Positions 44,201-55,272 are shown, numbered from the stretch's first letter. The stretch: 64,000 bases of DNA from Zoroaster sp. YZ-2022 (GCA_029582265.1 CM055816.1:29494366-29558365); one strand, 5' to 3'. Notes: generated by a model not told the origin, from the sequence alone. Program-made: numbers and translations.

Positions 44201-46623
44201 AGGTGGATAGATCTCACTGGCAACCCCATCTCTAACTCCGAGATGTAGCGAAATCTTTGGCGTCTATCAACAGGTGCAAAATCGCTGACATCGACAAATG
44301 ACTCAGTAAGATTTTGCAACTTCAGTGACAGACTTTTCAACTGAGAAGATGGCAAGGCACTAACTGGAAGTTGGTGGATGGTGTAGTTGTCTGTCTTCAA
44401 GATTACATTGGAGTGATGCTGCCGCATAAGTTTGTTTTTATCTGTCAGGTAAGAGACGTACCGTATTAGAGCATGCACAAGCTGATCAACAGCCTCTTTG
44501 AGAGGCTGCCACTCGGCAACCTTCATCCAACTTCTTGTCAGGAATTGGAGCAGTCTCTGGCAAAGTTCTGACAGCCTGTCGGCTTTCAAGTTTTCTATTA
44601 GCCTCTTTCGATGTTTTGATATTTCTGGAACATTATAGCTGAAAAGCAAAGTATAAATTAAAATAAGACATTTTAAAAGGTTATCTATTTTAAAATGTAT
44701 TTATTCATAATTTTTTATTGCTAGGGGCCTATATCATTTGCATAAAAAAGTTTTGAAAGTAAATTCATATTGAAGTGGCAAACCTAGAATGAGGCCTTCC
44801 CCTCACCCTCAAAAAATGTAGATTTATATACCATGAGTTATTTGGCAAACTGAAAATTTTGCAGAGTTCCCATGGGAGGCCGTCTTTTTTTAATTGCCTT
44901 TGTTTTGTTGAAAAATAGACAAAGTATTTAGCAAAATGAAACTTTGACCAGGGCTCCCGCAGAAGGGTCGTCTTTTTCTTGATAGAATGACACATTTATG
45001 GTCAGAAAACCAAACATATTTATTTATATGCCCCCCCCAAAAAAAAAAAACGTGCAAAAACATGTTTTTCAAAAGAATATTCCTAACAAATAGAAGCTTG
45101 TGAAAGCTGGTGGTCATTTTCCAGGCCAAAGAGGCCGCCATCTAGAAAAATCGTAGAGGTGGCCATTTTGGAAAATAGGTCTGGTGGCCATTTTCAAAGA
45201 GAAAAAAAGGCTGCGCACTCTCCCTTTTTACAAATAGCTGGACGCTAAACATGTTTTTTTATTTCGGCTTTCATATTAAAAAGTCAAAGTATTTTTTTTT
45301 TTAAATCAAGTAGCGGCAAAATACAAATTTAGCCAGGCGCAAGGGTTCCTTGCAGGTTGTCTTTTTTGAGAACAAATAAATGATGAACTTTGACCCCACC
45401 CACAAATGATGAACTTTGACCCCGCACACGTGATTCAGTCCCCTAGTTACCTTGAACAGTGGCGGTACCACGGGGGAGGGGCATACCCCCATCAGACCCC
45501 CCCCCCCATCAGACCCTTTACCCCCACTTTCCCCCAGAAATTGTATAGAAACGAAAAAATGTGCAAATTGGGCAAGTTTTGCCAAATTTTGGTATTTTCC
45601 CCCCAAACTTGAGCCCCACCCCCGAAATTCTGAAGACATGAAAAAAATTGGCAAATTGTGAAAGTTTTGGACAAATTTGGGTATTTTTCCCCCAAAACTT
45701 GACTGAGCCCCCACCCCGAAATTCTGAAGGAACGGAAACAAATTGCAAATTGGCAAAGTTTTTGACAAACTTTGGTATTTCCCCCCAAACTTTGAACTCC
45801 CAAACCCCAGAAATTCTGAAGAAATGCGGGGAAAAATTGAGCCTTCCCCCACCCCCAAACCTGAGCCTTGCCCAAATCCCCCCCCCCCCCTTCCAGGAAA
45901 AATCCTAGTGCCGCCGCTGAGTAGTCCTAGACCAGATATATTTACCACCAGCAATATTTCAGGTTCACCCCCACCACCCACTACTCGATGTAAACAAATA
46001 TGTAAATACATAGGGGGACTACCCTTTCAGTTTGCAGAGTAATTTGGGTATCTGCACTCTTCGAAGGAGAGTTTCAAGATGACCGTCGAGGTACCACATG
46101 ACATCAGCGAGGGCACTCTGACAAACTGAGCGGACTCGGTGTGTGATCCCATCCGCCCATTCTCATACATGCTGTGAAGTATGACAACAATGTCATTGTG
46201 CAGTCTACACCTGTTTGGATATTTGTTGCCCTGAACAGTTTTTTGAAGGGGTATATGTCCTTCAGCGGCGGCCCGAGCTGCTCCCATGAGCTCGTCCAGG
46301 GCAGAAGGCTGCACATCTGTATCTTTGGTCTCAGGCTCGAGCTCCAGTAGAGTAACTTCAAGCAGTACATACTTGCCAAATACACCGCACACCTCATTTG
46401 CTTGGCTGTCATGTGCTAGTGTGCATTTGGAGAGCTGCGTCTTCATCGGTCCAATGAAAATGTCTTTCAGGACGTATGCCATGCCAGCGCTAGTGTCAGC
46501 CGATTTCAAAACCGACTCCAATATAGACACAAAAGTGGTCTCTTCCTTGAAGGCACCAATCGTCCAAGGGACGATGGTATGGCCCGATATCCCCCCACCT
46601 TGAACTTTGACTGACAGAAACAT
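40958..46623 (-). CDS. DDE-type transposase gene of the TATG element
   Basis: Exons in transcript order: 46623-46023 (with one frame change), 44638-43192, 43041-42652, 42562-42366, 42106-41978, 41640-41459 and 41283-40958. Each junction has GT..AG ends on the minus strand and compatible phase. The protein is about 1,080 residues. Probable catalytic residues of an RNase-H-like fold are Asp in FVSMDDKHRVKIGEPG (about 43465), Asp in LYTDGGPDHNN (about 42995) and Glu in WKNIVERVFS (about 42868). The C-terminus has Cys pairs (CGNNPCDVC, CEEC, CIYC, CAEC) that suggest zinc binding. It would cut and paste the element. Related unnamed proteins seem common in cnidarians and molluscs, from memory. The first exon needs a 4-base deletion or tiny intron near 46125 to read through. 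Confidence 0.78.
41459..41640 (-). CDS. transposase exon 6
   Basis: The acceptor is accaacag. The exon encodes ELYGQVDTTEDDL, a basic GKKRRG, then LLCEECQMWRIVYSKRKL with one C-x2-C. The donor g|gtaggt leaves phase 1, matching exon 7. Confidence 0.75.
41978..42106 (-). CDS. transposase exon 5: CxC motif
   Basis: The acceptor is atattcacag. The exon encodes SIRKCGNNPCDVCSPVRM, a compact Cys cluster (C-x4-C-x2-C), then PLPDPVPNEDEHYMSF. The donor is ttcag|gtaggc, phase 2. Confidence 0.78.
42366..42562 (-). CDS. transposase exon 4
   Basis: The acceptor is tatcttgtag. The exon encodes RLKWTGQKLKTF through KKVDDRLEEGPL to DHCCRERTYSF. The donor is ttcag|gtaaca, phase 2. Confidence 0.78.
42652..43041 (-). 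CDS. transposase exon 3: second Asp and Glu
   Basis: The acceptor is tttgcacag. It begins TVHGDADKSILVLYTDGGPD, with the probable second catalytic Asp. RTAPHHSWKNIVERVFST with the probable catalytic Glu follows. It is 130 codons long, phase 0 at both ends. The donor is attgag|gtattt. Confidence 0.82.
43192..44638 (-). CDS. transposase exon 2: main body
   Basis: The acceptor is ttgcttttcag. This 482-codon exon contains YNVPEISKHRKRLIENL at the start. The STWVRYQFHPKHPRSIAGR region follows, then KMMVQQRLLHATHIDAHYC and FVSMDDKHRVKIGEPGFPV (first catalytic Asp). It ends at the perfect donor ctagtaagt, phase 0. No stop or frameshift is seen across it. Confidence 0.85.
45455..45918. mobile_element. 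intronic MITE with four internal repeats
   Basis: Ends acagtggcggtaccac and tagtgccgccgctga are inverted (CAGYGGCGG type, hAT-like). The interior is about four 95-bp units, each with ccgaaattctgaag and cccccaaactt. It lies in intron 1 of the transposase gene. Long open frames on both strands here are repeat artefacts. Confidence 0.6.
46023..46623 (-). CDS. transposase exon 1 region
   Basis: ATG at 46623 opens MFLSVKVQGGGISGHTIVPW and reads to about 46125 (HNDIVVILHSMYEN). The family-like continuation is in the next frame: EWADGITHRVRSVCQSALAD, WYLDGHLETLLRRVQIPKLL, ending aaagg|gtagtc at 46023, phase 2, which joins exon 2 perfectly. Either a 4-base loss in an aatgaatg run or a tiny intron separates the two frames. 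Confidence 0.6.
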
Positions 46624-47244
46624 TTCGTAACGTTAAGCAATATTCGCACGTGTGTGTGTTTTAACACGGCCCAATTTCACGGCAGAATTTTGCGCTAATT
46701 GGCAAAATTGCATTGAGGCCGTCTGGGGATCTTCCAAAGGACGCGCAATAGTTATAGTCTTTATTCACAGCGCGCGGGCATCCCGCATGGTACACATCGC
46801 GCTCGAAAAATTACGAGCGCGGTGAAACCCGCTTCGCTTCTCGTATGGTTTTTATTTGTGCGCTTGGGGCTTGACTAAAGGCTACATTGCACGTGATCAC
46901 CTGATTTATACTAGTCTGGGCCGGCCAACGACTGTCGTCGCAATATTAAAATGCTGGAATATTGGATGGCTTGCAGCGAGCGCCTCCACTATACGCGCGC
47001 TATAGCTTCAATTGATTCAGAAACCGTTTGAAAAGTAAGAATTCTGTTTTTCATACGTCTAACGCTAGTGTATGTCACTAAAATGATAGATTCTTAACAT
47101 TTAAAATGATATTTTGACATATGAAAAAAATCATGAGTGTCACCATCGTTTTTTTTTTTTTTTTGGCTGGTTTTTCTCCAAATAATGAATTATTTTTTAA
47201 ATAATGAATTATTGATGCGGGGCAAAAAACTGACGCGGGCGGGC
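46624..47244 (-). promoter_or_regulatory. probable 5' region of the DDE gene
   Basis: The stretch between the gene start and the right inverted repeat is GC-richer than its surroundings, with gcgcgc tracts near 46770-46840 and 46980-47000. No TATA box can be assigned with confidence. Inferred promoter only. Confidence 0.3.
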
Positions 47245-47280
47245 GACGAGAAACTTTTCATTCACTTTCATTAGCCTAAA
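47245..47280 (-). repeat. right terminal inverted repeat, 36 bp
   Basis: gacgagaaacttttcattca through ttagcctaaa, exact inverse of 40386-40421, followed by the TATG duplication at 47281-47284. Confidence 0.9.
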
Positions 47281-47284
47281 TATG

Positions 47285-50200
47285 GTCCATTAGTTGTTCT
47301 GTTGATTGTTTTATGGGTTCTTGCAAAGGGATTGGGGATCGGGGATCGCTCTTAACGTAAATGGCTGTTGGGTCTGGTATGATGTTTTTGTCGGAAAGCG
47401 CTATTATTGTTTATCATAATTATTGTTAATTGCGCCTTAATTCTTCCATTTCATTTTTATTATGTATACCATTTTGTATTAAAGAAACTTGTGGTTAACT
47501 GAATAATTCAATTAGATTGATATAGAACATGAGGTGAACCGTATTTTGTGCTGATTTAAAGTTGTTATTTTTCTGTTTGTTTTAACAGGTTTTTTTTGTG
47601 TGTGTTTGGTTTCGGGTTTACGTTTTCATTTTGGTTGTAGTTCTCTAGATTTGTGATTTCATTAAAGTTCATTGGTCCACGGTATCCTTACTTGCATTCT
47701 GTGTATTATTCCTGGGTGTGCAAAAGCTCCGGTTACATGTACTGTTAAGTTTAACAAAACCAGTAATAATAGTTTCTATGCTCGTAAAGTTATTAACAAA
47801 TACAAACATCTTATCAAGAACCGTTTCTCTATGTTTATAGTTTCATCTAATGATATCAAACTTAAACAACTGTTTTGTACTAGTAGCAAACTTCATAAAA
47901 AAATCTGCTCTTTCAAACCTTAAATTATTAGACTTACTTTTTGCATCATCCATGTATTGTTTCCTTTATCTGTCCAGTATCACATTATATTTCCATCCAT
48001 GCATTATTTCCTTAGGCCTTTTTTCATATTACTTTTCATTTTTCTCGTCACAATTTTTGATACATCCTGTACTTCCTGAATAATTAGGGCCTAATTGTTG
48101 TATCACAATCAACATGTAATTTCCATGTTTTCCATCATCATTCAGTTCTTTATAAATTTTTCAATCACTGAGCCTGACTGTTGTTTTTCCTCCTCGCATT
48201 TTACACATGACCGTTTTGCCTTTCATTACCGCTATATTTGTCTTGTATACTGTTCTCCATAAGTTCACTACAGCATTTGTCTTGTATACTGTTCTCCATA
48301 AGTTCACTACAGCTAAATTCTTTTCATATATCACACATGTCGTCTGTGACATTACACTTGTCCATCGCTACTCCATCTGTGAATAAATTTTTAAATAATT
48401 TAGTAGTCTTTTTCTTATAATTTCTCTTATTTTATTTTATTTTCAAACAATTATTTTATATTTATTATTAGCTTTAGTCTTAATAAATTTAATATTTCTT
48501 AGTCCAACGTAATATTCTAAGTTTTTGTTAATTTTACTTTAATCCCTAAATTGTGATTAATCACTTGGCTTAATTAAACTGTTTTACATATATCAATACA
48601 CTTCAACGTCTCCTCTTTTTAATTATCTTTTAAGGTACTTTAATAACTTAGTAATGACCTCTAGTGTTTTTAGTTTAAATTTGTTATCGACTTTTTCCTT
48701 TAATACATCTTGTTTTCTTTCGCTTAGCCTTTCACCCTCCATGTGCCGGCATACACGGCTTCCTCATGTCCCGTTATTTCGATGTATTGTTTCACTGTCC
48801 ACCATTGCCCCTTCTGCTTCCATCTTGTTGTACTAGTAGTACTAGTACTACGGTACTAGTACTTGGCTAGTTCGTCTCTACATTTCATCGTCGTCGGTTC
48901 ACATTGATTTCACTCAGATTTTTTTGTTTTTCATATATTGTCCTTTTCTTTAACCTATCGCCGTTTTAATTGCTCGTCTTGGTAGTTTTTTTGTTTTTGT
49001 ACTTTTAGGCATTTTTGTGGTAGGCCTACTTCATACTGGTACCATATGAATTTGTCAAGTAAACTTTTTGCTTCGATACGTTCGTGCGGGCGCGCGCCAT
49101 CTGCGTACGTGTATAATTTCCTGAAAAACACCACTCCGGTGTATACATGTAGTCATATCTCTGGATCCCTTTATGGAACAAACTGGTCAAAACAGAATAA
49201 TTATTATGAATATCTACTTCTTCATGCTGCCTTATTTATTTTCAATTGGAAGACATCTTGCCACGTCATTTGAGGGTTTATAATGTCCAGCCTTGCACAA
49301 TTTGTATGGAGAAATTCATAAAGTGAACCCCATTCAGCCGCATGAGGGGCTCTTTTGTTAACTTGTTTCTCAACAACCCGACGGCTGATTGTAGTCCAAA
49401 ACGGATTTGGGAAGTGTACATCATTACCAAAACAGTGCTGTAACAAATTTTGTGATTGGACAAACTTTACCCACGTCATTTTTGAGTTGAACTTCAGACC
49501 AATGAAAAGTTTTTTTACAGCTTCAACAAAGCCGTTGCTAAAGCGTCTGTACGTTTCAATTCACAAACTTCAGCGGTGTCAACTCGCAAACTCCAAAACA
49601 ACTTTTTAAATTGGTAAGTTTATATACTACTTGGAAGATTTACCTGGAAAAACTTATACGAACAGAATCAGTAATGTATACACTTTCTTTTTGTACATAT
49701 TTTATTCTAAGATAGCAATACACATTTTATAAACGGCAAGATAAGTTTTTCTTCGCTCTTGAAAATTTGGCGATGGCACCGAGTACGCTTTTGTGTGTGG
49801 CGACGGCATGGACTGTACCACCATTGCATTGGCACAGCCACAGGGTTGAATGGGAGGGGACTAACGAACGAGGTAAACGTTATTCAGCGACAGCGTTGCT
49901 CTTTGTCATTTGTTGTGTAATGTGCTGGAAAGAAAAGAACCCTGACCTGAAATCACTTTAATTTTAAGAAAATCTACTCGAATAACTTAAACCTTCAGTC
50001 GGCCTACCAAAGTAATACTTGTAGTTGTCTGGTTGTATGTTATACTACTACTACTTAGGCCAACTTAGAGTTAGACATCAATATTTTAAATTTTAAATTT
50101 AATGTTTAGAACTTTAGATTTTAGTATTTTACTTTTATTTATAATTAGGGCACAAAATGTGAAATGTGATGTATTGTTGTAACTGTCTGTGTTTTATAAA

Positions 50201-50540
50201 TTATAGTTTGTATTAAAATAAATTGCTTAAAATAAAATGTTAGCCCCAGGCTCGCCCATAGGCCAAGCAGTCCCATAAGCTTTCTAAACTTGGCAAGGCC
50301 GACATCCATTCAACTTGCAAGAATAATCCAAAAAGTATTGTATTTGCATGTAGGCTTTATGTATGTGTGGCACAGCTTTCTTAAATAAGCTGATGGTCAC
50401 GTGTTAATAAAGATAGATGTAAAAGGCAGTTTGTTTATGTTGTAACTCTGCACTAGTCATCACAGTTCATCATCAAATACCCTGCCTGAGTTCAATAATG
50501 TAACAACTGTTTTAATAATTTTCTTTTCTTTTAATTGTAG
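47285..50540. other. AT-rich block continuing from 40.4 kb; no gene assigned
   Basis: Resumes the AT-rich, T-rich-on-plus composition seen at 35-39 kb. A frame at 47672-47923 (NKYKHLIKNRFSMFIVSS) has the same codon character as the reverse transcriptase but no recognised domain. A 39-bp unit (cttgtatactgttctccata) is duplicated at 48237-48314. A ctagtagtactagtacta microsatellite lies at 48830-48865. Composition becomes ordinary from about 49080. Confidence 0.45.
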
Positions 50541-50963
50541 GATCATGAAGCCATGAAACTACGAACAAAGGTTCCAGTTAACTACCGACTCTTGCATAGT
50601 GGAACTTTTACCCCAGATAGGCCTAAACCCAAACAAAAGAAGTGGTCAAGATCTTCCTTGTGGGAGTTGGAGGTGCTGAAAACAAGGGTTGCCGACAATG
50701 GAGAAAAACAGGTGTTAGTCCATTACACAGGATGGGCCAAGAAATTTGATGAGTGGCGAGATATTTCGGATATTGTAGTTAAGCCGATAGAACATACTCC
50801 AATTGATTCTTATCAATTATTTATTAGCAGTCTGCAAATTAACATAAAGGAGAGTCTCAGTGTGTCACGTGTGAAAGATTCTGAGATAACTGTTAAAATA
50901 CCGGTACAATCAGAAACTTTTGCTAAATGTATTGAAGAAACTGATGCTACTGATGAATGGAAG
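50541..50963 (+). CDS. chromo-barrel (Tudor-knot) exon
   Basis: The acceptor is ttaattgtag at 50540. The exon reads DHEAMKLRTKVPVNYRLL, then VLVHYTGWAKKFDEWRDI, the hallmark H-Y-x-G-W..D-E-W of MOF/MRG-type chromo-barrel or Tudor-knot domains that bind methylated histone tails or RNA. The donor is tggaag|gtaaga, phase 0. The open frame reads 111 bases further to a stop at 51074 if unspliced. Confidence 0.65.
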
Positions 50964-51039
50964 GTAAGAAGAGGCCAACAAGTATATCGTGCTAGCATTT
51001 CATCACTGCAGTTGGTACTTGAAAACATTTCTTCTACAG

Positions 51040-51238
51040 AGTGTGCAATGATGCTGGGGACTATGCCTTTATAGACAACTCATCAATCTCACTTTGGCTC
51101 CATGAGCGATCTTGCCTAACTGAATATACTCAACAGCTCAAGAAGAGACTCATGCATAGAGGTTATATGTCAAGTTTAAGGTTTGTTAAGAAGCTACATA
51201 ATTGGGGTGATCTTAATTTAATTAGTGAGTTCTTGTGA
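51040..51238 (+). CDS. possible exon after the chromo-barrel
   Basis: After an acceptor-like tcttctacag, a frame encodes CNDAGDYAFIDNSSISLWL and ends GDLNLISEFL with a stop. The phase does not match the upstream donor, so it is either a broken exon or unrelated. Confidence 0.35.
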
Positions 51239-52058
51239 AATCAATGTTTATGATCGCTGTATGTTGTGTACACACAATTCAAGTCACTGACAAAAAAATA
51301 TGCATGTCTGATAGCTAGCTGTGCATCTTTAGTGTAATGTATGTCACAATATCTTGCTATAAATCTGTCTTATTCAGATAACAGTATCTGTGACCATATG
51401 TCAGAATGGGAAAGTTTTTCTTTAGCTTTGTTTGGTTGTCCATCATTCTTGCATTTTTTCTGACATGCTCAAAGAACGTAGCTTTAGCAGTTCTTCATGG
51501 AAACAATGATTGGGTGACAGAGGTCAATAACCTTTTGATGTATGAGCTAGTAAAAATTCAAATCAACCATACTGGTCAAAAGAAACGTCACAATATGTAT
51601 TGGCCGAAATTTGCCGAAAGAACAACATTTCAATAGATTTTGTGGACAAAGAGGGTGCCTCTTCAAGCATTGGAAACAAAATAAAATAAACAAATGTTCA
51701 AGAGAGGTGGACGACAAGGTCTTGAACTACTTAAAAACACCAAATGTACTTTGAAACTTGGTGGGGTAAAGCGGAAAATGCAGCATCAGTTAGAAAGTGA
51801 GAAAAAGCGTCAGAAGTTAGCTGAAGCACAAATAAAACAAGCATGCAATGAAAATAGGAAACTCAAAAAAATGTGGTATTCCTGATAAGTCATATCAAGA
51901 AATTTCCATTGCATCATCTGGTGTACTGCCATCATTGCATTGTATACAGCAACGAGCTAAAGAGCTTAATGCCTGTTTTACAATAGACAAGGATATTAAC
52001 GAACGTTCAGTCTCACAGAAACTTGAAGTTAAACTGTTGCATGCTTTTAAACCAAATG

Positions 52059-53302
52059 GTTACTCTACATGAAAGTCTTCATTTTAGTGATGGAGACACA
52101 GTGACGGTTAAAATAAGCGGAGATGGTACTGGCTTTGGCTCTCGACTTAAAGTGACAGTGATAGGATGTATGATCAAGTTTCAAGACTTTCAGTCCAGTG
52201 ACCATGTCATAGCGTTAGTCCGTCAACCTGAAAAGTATATGTTACTAAAACCCACATTGAGTAATGTAGTTGAAACAATGAAGAACTTGAAATCTATTCA
52301 GTTTCAAGGAAAGAAATTACACTTGAAATTTTGCTTCTGTGCAGATTTAAAGTTTATGAATGAACTGATGGGTATTGGAGCTTGCTCCAGTAAATTTTGT
52401 TGTGTGTGGTGCAAGTGTTCATCTGACAAATTTTGGGATGTTACCAATGATGTTGATCTCCGATCGATGGAAGAAATCTGTGAACTGGCCAAACGCCCAG
52501 GAAAAAGAATCAAACATTTTGGATGCACCCACTCACCCATGTTCCCTATAAACTTTGATGATGTAATAATGGATCCACTACACATGTTTCTCCGTATATC
52601 GGATCAGTTGATAAGAAAGCTTGTTCAGGACCTAAGAACTAAGGATAATGTTGCCAAAAACCAGCTTAATGTTGACCAAACGAAGTGCAGATCTATCATG
52701 CAGTTTGAAACATTCATCAACAGCTTGGGAATTGAGTGGCATTTCATGACAAATAAATCTACTGGTATAATGGAATACCGAGACTTTGTAGGACCTGAGC
52801 ATAAAAAAATCCAAGCAAACATTAATCTTAGAGAACTCATTCCTTGGCATAGTAAATTGGAACAAGTAATAGAGCTTTGGAAAAATTTCTCAGAAATAAT
52901 GAAAATTACCAAGAAAAATTGTAATGCTTCTGAACTTGATGATTTCAAGGCTATGACGAAACAATGGGTTAAGCTTTATGCACAAACTTACCTTGCCAAG
53001 GACGTGACCTATTATATGCATGTGATGGCCATGCACACATGCCTCAATCTATGTCAGTGCATGGCTCATTGTCAGGTTTTTCCCAACAAACATTCGAGAA
53101 AATGAATGACCAGCTTAAAGGTTTGTACTTTAAAGCTTCAGACCACAAACTAGGCAACCTACAGGCATTTGAACAAATAATACAAAAAATGAACAGAATT
53201 GCATACCTTTTACCTACATGTCAAAGAAAACATCTGATTTATACTTGCAGTCAATGTGGTAAGGAGGGACACAATACAAGGTCATGTACTGGTCAAACTT
53301 GA
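52059..53302 (+). pseudogene. transposase-like body and zinc knuckle
   Basis: The frame from 52059 (MVTLHESLHFSDGDTVTVKI) runs to about 53030. The frame from 53039 continues with LSGFSQQTFEKMNDQLKG and ends CSQCGKEGHNTRSC, a C-x2-C-x4-H-x4-C knuckle like that of MULE-type transposases. The two frames differ by one base near 53035. Confidence 0.65.
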
Positions 53303-54344
53303 AGGGTGTGCACAAAATCGGTAAGATTAAAAAAAAAATGGAATTCATTATTTAAAAACAACATGAAATGTTTTAATAATAATTGTTGTGGTTTTTATTA
53401 TTGATTATTGACCATTTCCACATACCCAAAACTCTGAAATGAATTTTGATGAATCAGTCATGACAATTCCATGTTTCTTTTAGTTCTTTTAGATTTAATT
53501 GCTTCCCTTCATTGTATATATTGAATTTAAATTGAATTGAATTCATCATTTAAAAACAAGATGAAATGTTTTTTATAATAGTTGTTGTGGTTTTTATTAC
53601 TGATTCAATTAAATAAAATTATAAGATCACTTGTGAATATAAATAAAATATTAATGTATGTAAGTGTTTTAGTTACAATTTCATGAGTTGATTGTTTATG
53701 AATAAACAAAACAGTAACACGTCACATTTTCCTCTCTGCCTCAAATTATTTGCAGTAATAACATGAGCCTCATTACAAGTTAGACGGACTTGAATCCCCT
53801 GTCCACACAATGGTATCTACCGTGGATTTATTCACGCGCGCCGTGTTTGTGTGTACTCTGTATGGTATGAGTAATATACGTGGGAAAATAAGTTTACAAA
53901 TTTGTGCATGACAAATTCATATGCATACGACGTACGACGAGATTACCAGTTGACGACGTTTTCAGGGTAGTCTTGGTGCAAACGTTATTCGTTATTTAAC
54001 GCGCCGATCCGCTGTGATTTGATAAACCAATCGCCGCTGCGGGCGCCATTCATTCCTGTCACGGCCGCGCCACCTTTTGTCCGGCCCTGATCGTAAAAAA
54101 TTGTATAGCGCCAGCTACGGTGGGTGATTTAGGACTGCATCTGGCGCGAGATACGGATATCGTAGGATCCGCATAATAACGGTCTTGCATGCACAAGACT
54201 AGTAGTAGTACTAGTACTAACGGATCCTTTGGTATTTTTGGTCGGAAATATACATGTAAACGTTATTTCGGGAAAGGAGTTCTGCAGGAGCTATGAGTAT
54301 GACAGACAGGATAGGTAGGTTGTCAAGTAGAGGGTGGCAGTGTT
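53303..54344. other. intergenic, no gene seen
   Basis: A 40-bp phrase near 53360 (aacatgaaatgttttaata, ttgttgtggtttttatta) recurs near 53558. The stretch 53990-54160 is GC-richer (cgccgctgcgggcgcc). A ctagtagtagtactagtac microsatellite is at 54198. Confidence 0.45.
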
Positions 54345-54463
54345 AACCCTAACTGAGTAACTCCCTAACTTAGCATTGTTAGTGAACAATAAAAATCCTT
54401 CAAAATCCTCCAACTCACTGCCTTTGTTGTCTAGCATGTCTAGGAGTAGGAGTTAGGGTTAAT
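54345..54463. mobile_element. MITE, TTAACCCTAAC family
   Basis: Ends ttaaccctaactgagtaact and ggagttagggttaa are inverted; the core 'aaaatccttcaaaatcctcc' is shared with 18559-19218 and 40727-40812. Confidence 0.7.
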
Positions 54464-54685
54464 GAGCCACTGACAAGTCTCATGGCCGAGTTGAGAACAA
54501 CATCGATTTTCTTGGAAAATCATGTGAACTCATGGAGGAAGGAAAACAGATCCTTCATCCATGGTGAACTGTTAGCACCAGGCGGGTGAATGGATATAAT
54601 TATGTAATTCCATTTGCCAAGAAATTCACCTGGCATTGACACATGTACGATGTACATATGTCAATTGATTGATGTGCCGTACCGT

Positions 54686-55165
54686 ACAGTACCGTACATG
54701 TACAGGTTAAGGCTGTGCCGGGTATCTGGGTACATGTACATGTACTTGTAATGTGTACAGTACCGTACATGTACAGGTTAAGGCTGTGCCGGGTATCTGG
54801 GTACATGTACATGTACTTGTAATGTATACAGTACCGTACATGTACAGGTTAAGGCTGTGGCGGGTATCTGGGTACATGTACATGTACTTGTAATGTGTAC
54901 AGTACCGTACATGTACAGGTTAAGGCTGTGCCGGGTATCTGGGTACATGTACATGTACTTGTAATGTATACAGTACCGTACATGTACAGGTTAAGGCTGT
55001 GCCGGGTATCTGGGTACATGTACATGTACTTGTAATGTGTACAGTACCGTACATGTACAGGTTAAGGCTGTGCCGGGTATCTGGGTACATGTACATGTAC
55101 TTGTAATGTATACAGTACCGTACATGTACAGGTTAAGGCTGTGCCGGGTATCTGGGTACATGAAT
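54686..55165. repeat. 71-bp minisatellite with dimeric higher-order pattern
   Basis: Units start at 54686, 54757, 54828, 54899, 54970, 55041 and 55112, exactly 71 bp apart. Each has acaggttaaggctgtgccgg and tacatgtacatgtacttg. The junction alternates gtgtaca and gtataca, giving a 142-bp dimer. One unit has ggcggg for gccggg. Confidence 0.95.
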
Positions 55166-55272
55166 ACCAGACCGAAACTATCATTACTTCCTTACCCGGT
55201 TCCTTGTGTCGGGTTCTAAACAATTGATTTGAACAATTTATACTACTATTACTAGCTGGCCAATCGTCACCG

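Larger units (their letters stand above)
40386..47280 (-). mobile_element. 6.9-kb TIR transposon with spliced DDE gene, TSD TATG
   Basis: The ends are perfect 36-bp inverted repeats, TTTAGGCTAATGAAAGTGAA at left and its complement ending CACTTTCATTAGCCTAAA at right. They are flanked by TATG at 40382-40385 and 47281-47284. A second inner similarity (attcattatt) follows each repeat. The minus strand carries one multi-exon gene over about 5.7 kb, and the right end, upstream of the gene, has a GC-richer promoter-like stretch (46640-47000). The element sits inside the AT-rich retroelement block and so is younger than it. A 4-bp target duplication with TTTAGG ends does not match a superfamily I can name with confidence. 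Confidence 0.88.
50541..53302 (+). pseudogene. transposase-like gene with chromo-barrel exon, decayed
   Basis: Plus-strand pieces in order: a Tudor-knot/chromo-barrel exon (50541-50963), a short exon (51040-51238), a coiled-coil segment (51694-51882), and a long transposase-like body (51848-53105 in two frames), then a zinc-knuckle tail (53039-53302). The body contains VKISGDGTGFGSRLKVTVIG, FCFCADLKFMNELMGIG, CCVWCKC and NFDDVIMDPLHMFLRISDQL. These belong to a widespread, mostly unnamed family in cnidarians and other invertebrates. I recall it only as a family; its transposase role is inference. Frameshifts near 51868 (A7 run), 52060 and 53035 break it. Whether the first exon belongs to the same gene is uncertain. 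Confidence 0.6.

Noticed and set aside
45301..46011. Long minus-strand frame (236 codons) rich in Gly, Phe and Ser
   Set aside because: It lies over four 95-bp repeats of an intronic MITE and is open only because of the repeat composition; the same region is open on the plus strand too.
49222..49479. 85-codon minus-strand frame
   Set aside because: No recognisable family, splice context or repeat support; kept as intergenic.
54345..54463. Telomere-like ttaaccctaac and ttagggttaa motifs
   Set aside because: They are the inverted ends of a MITE family, not tandem TTAGGG repeats.
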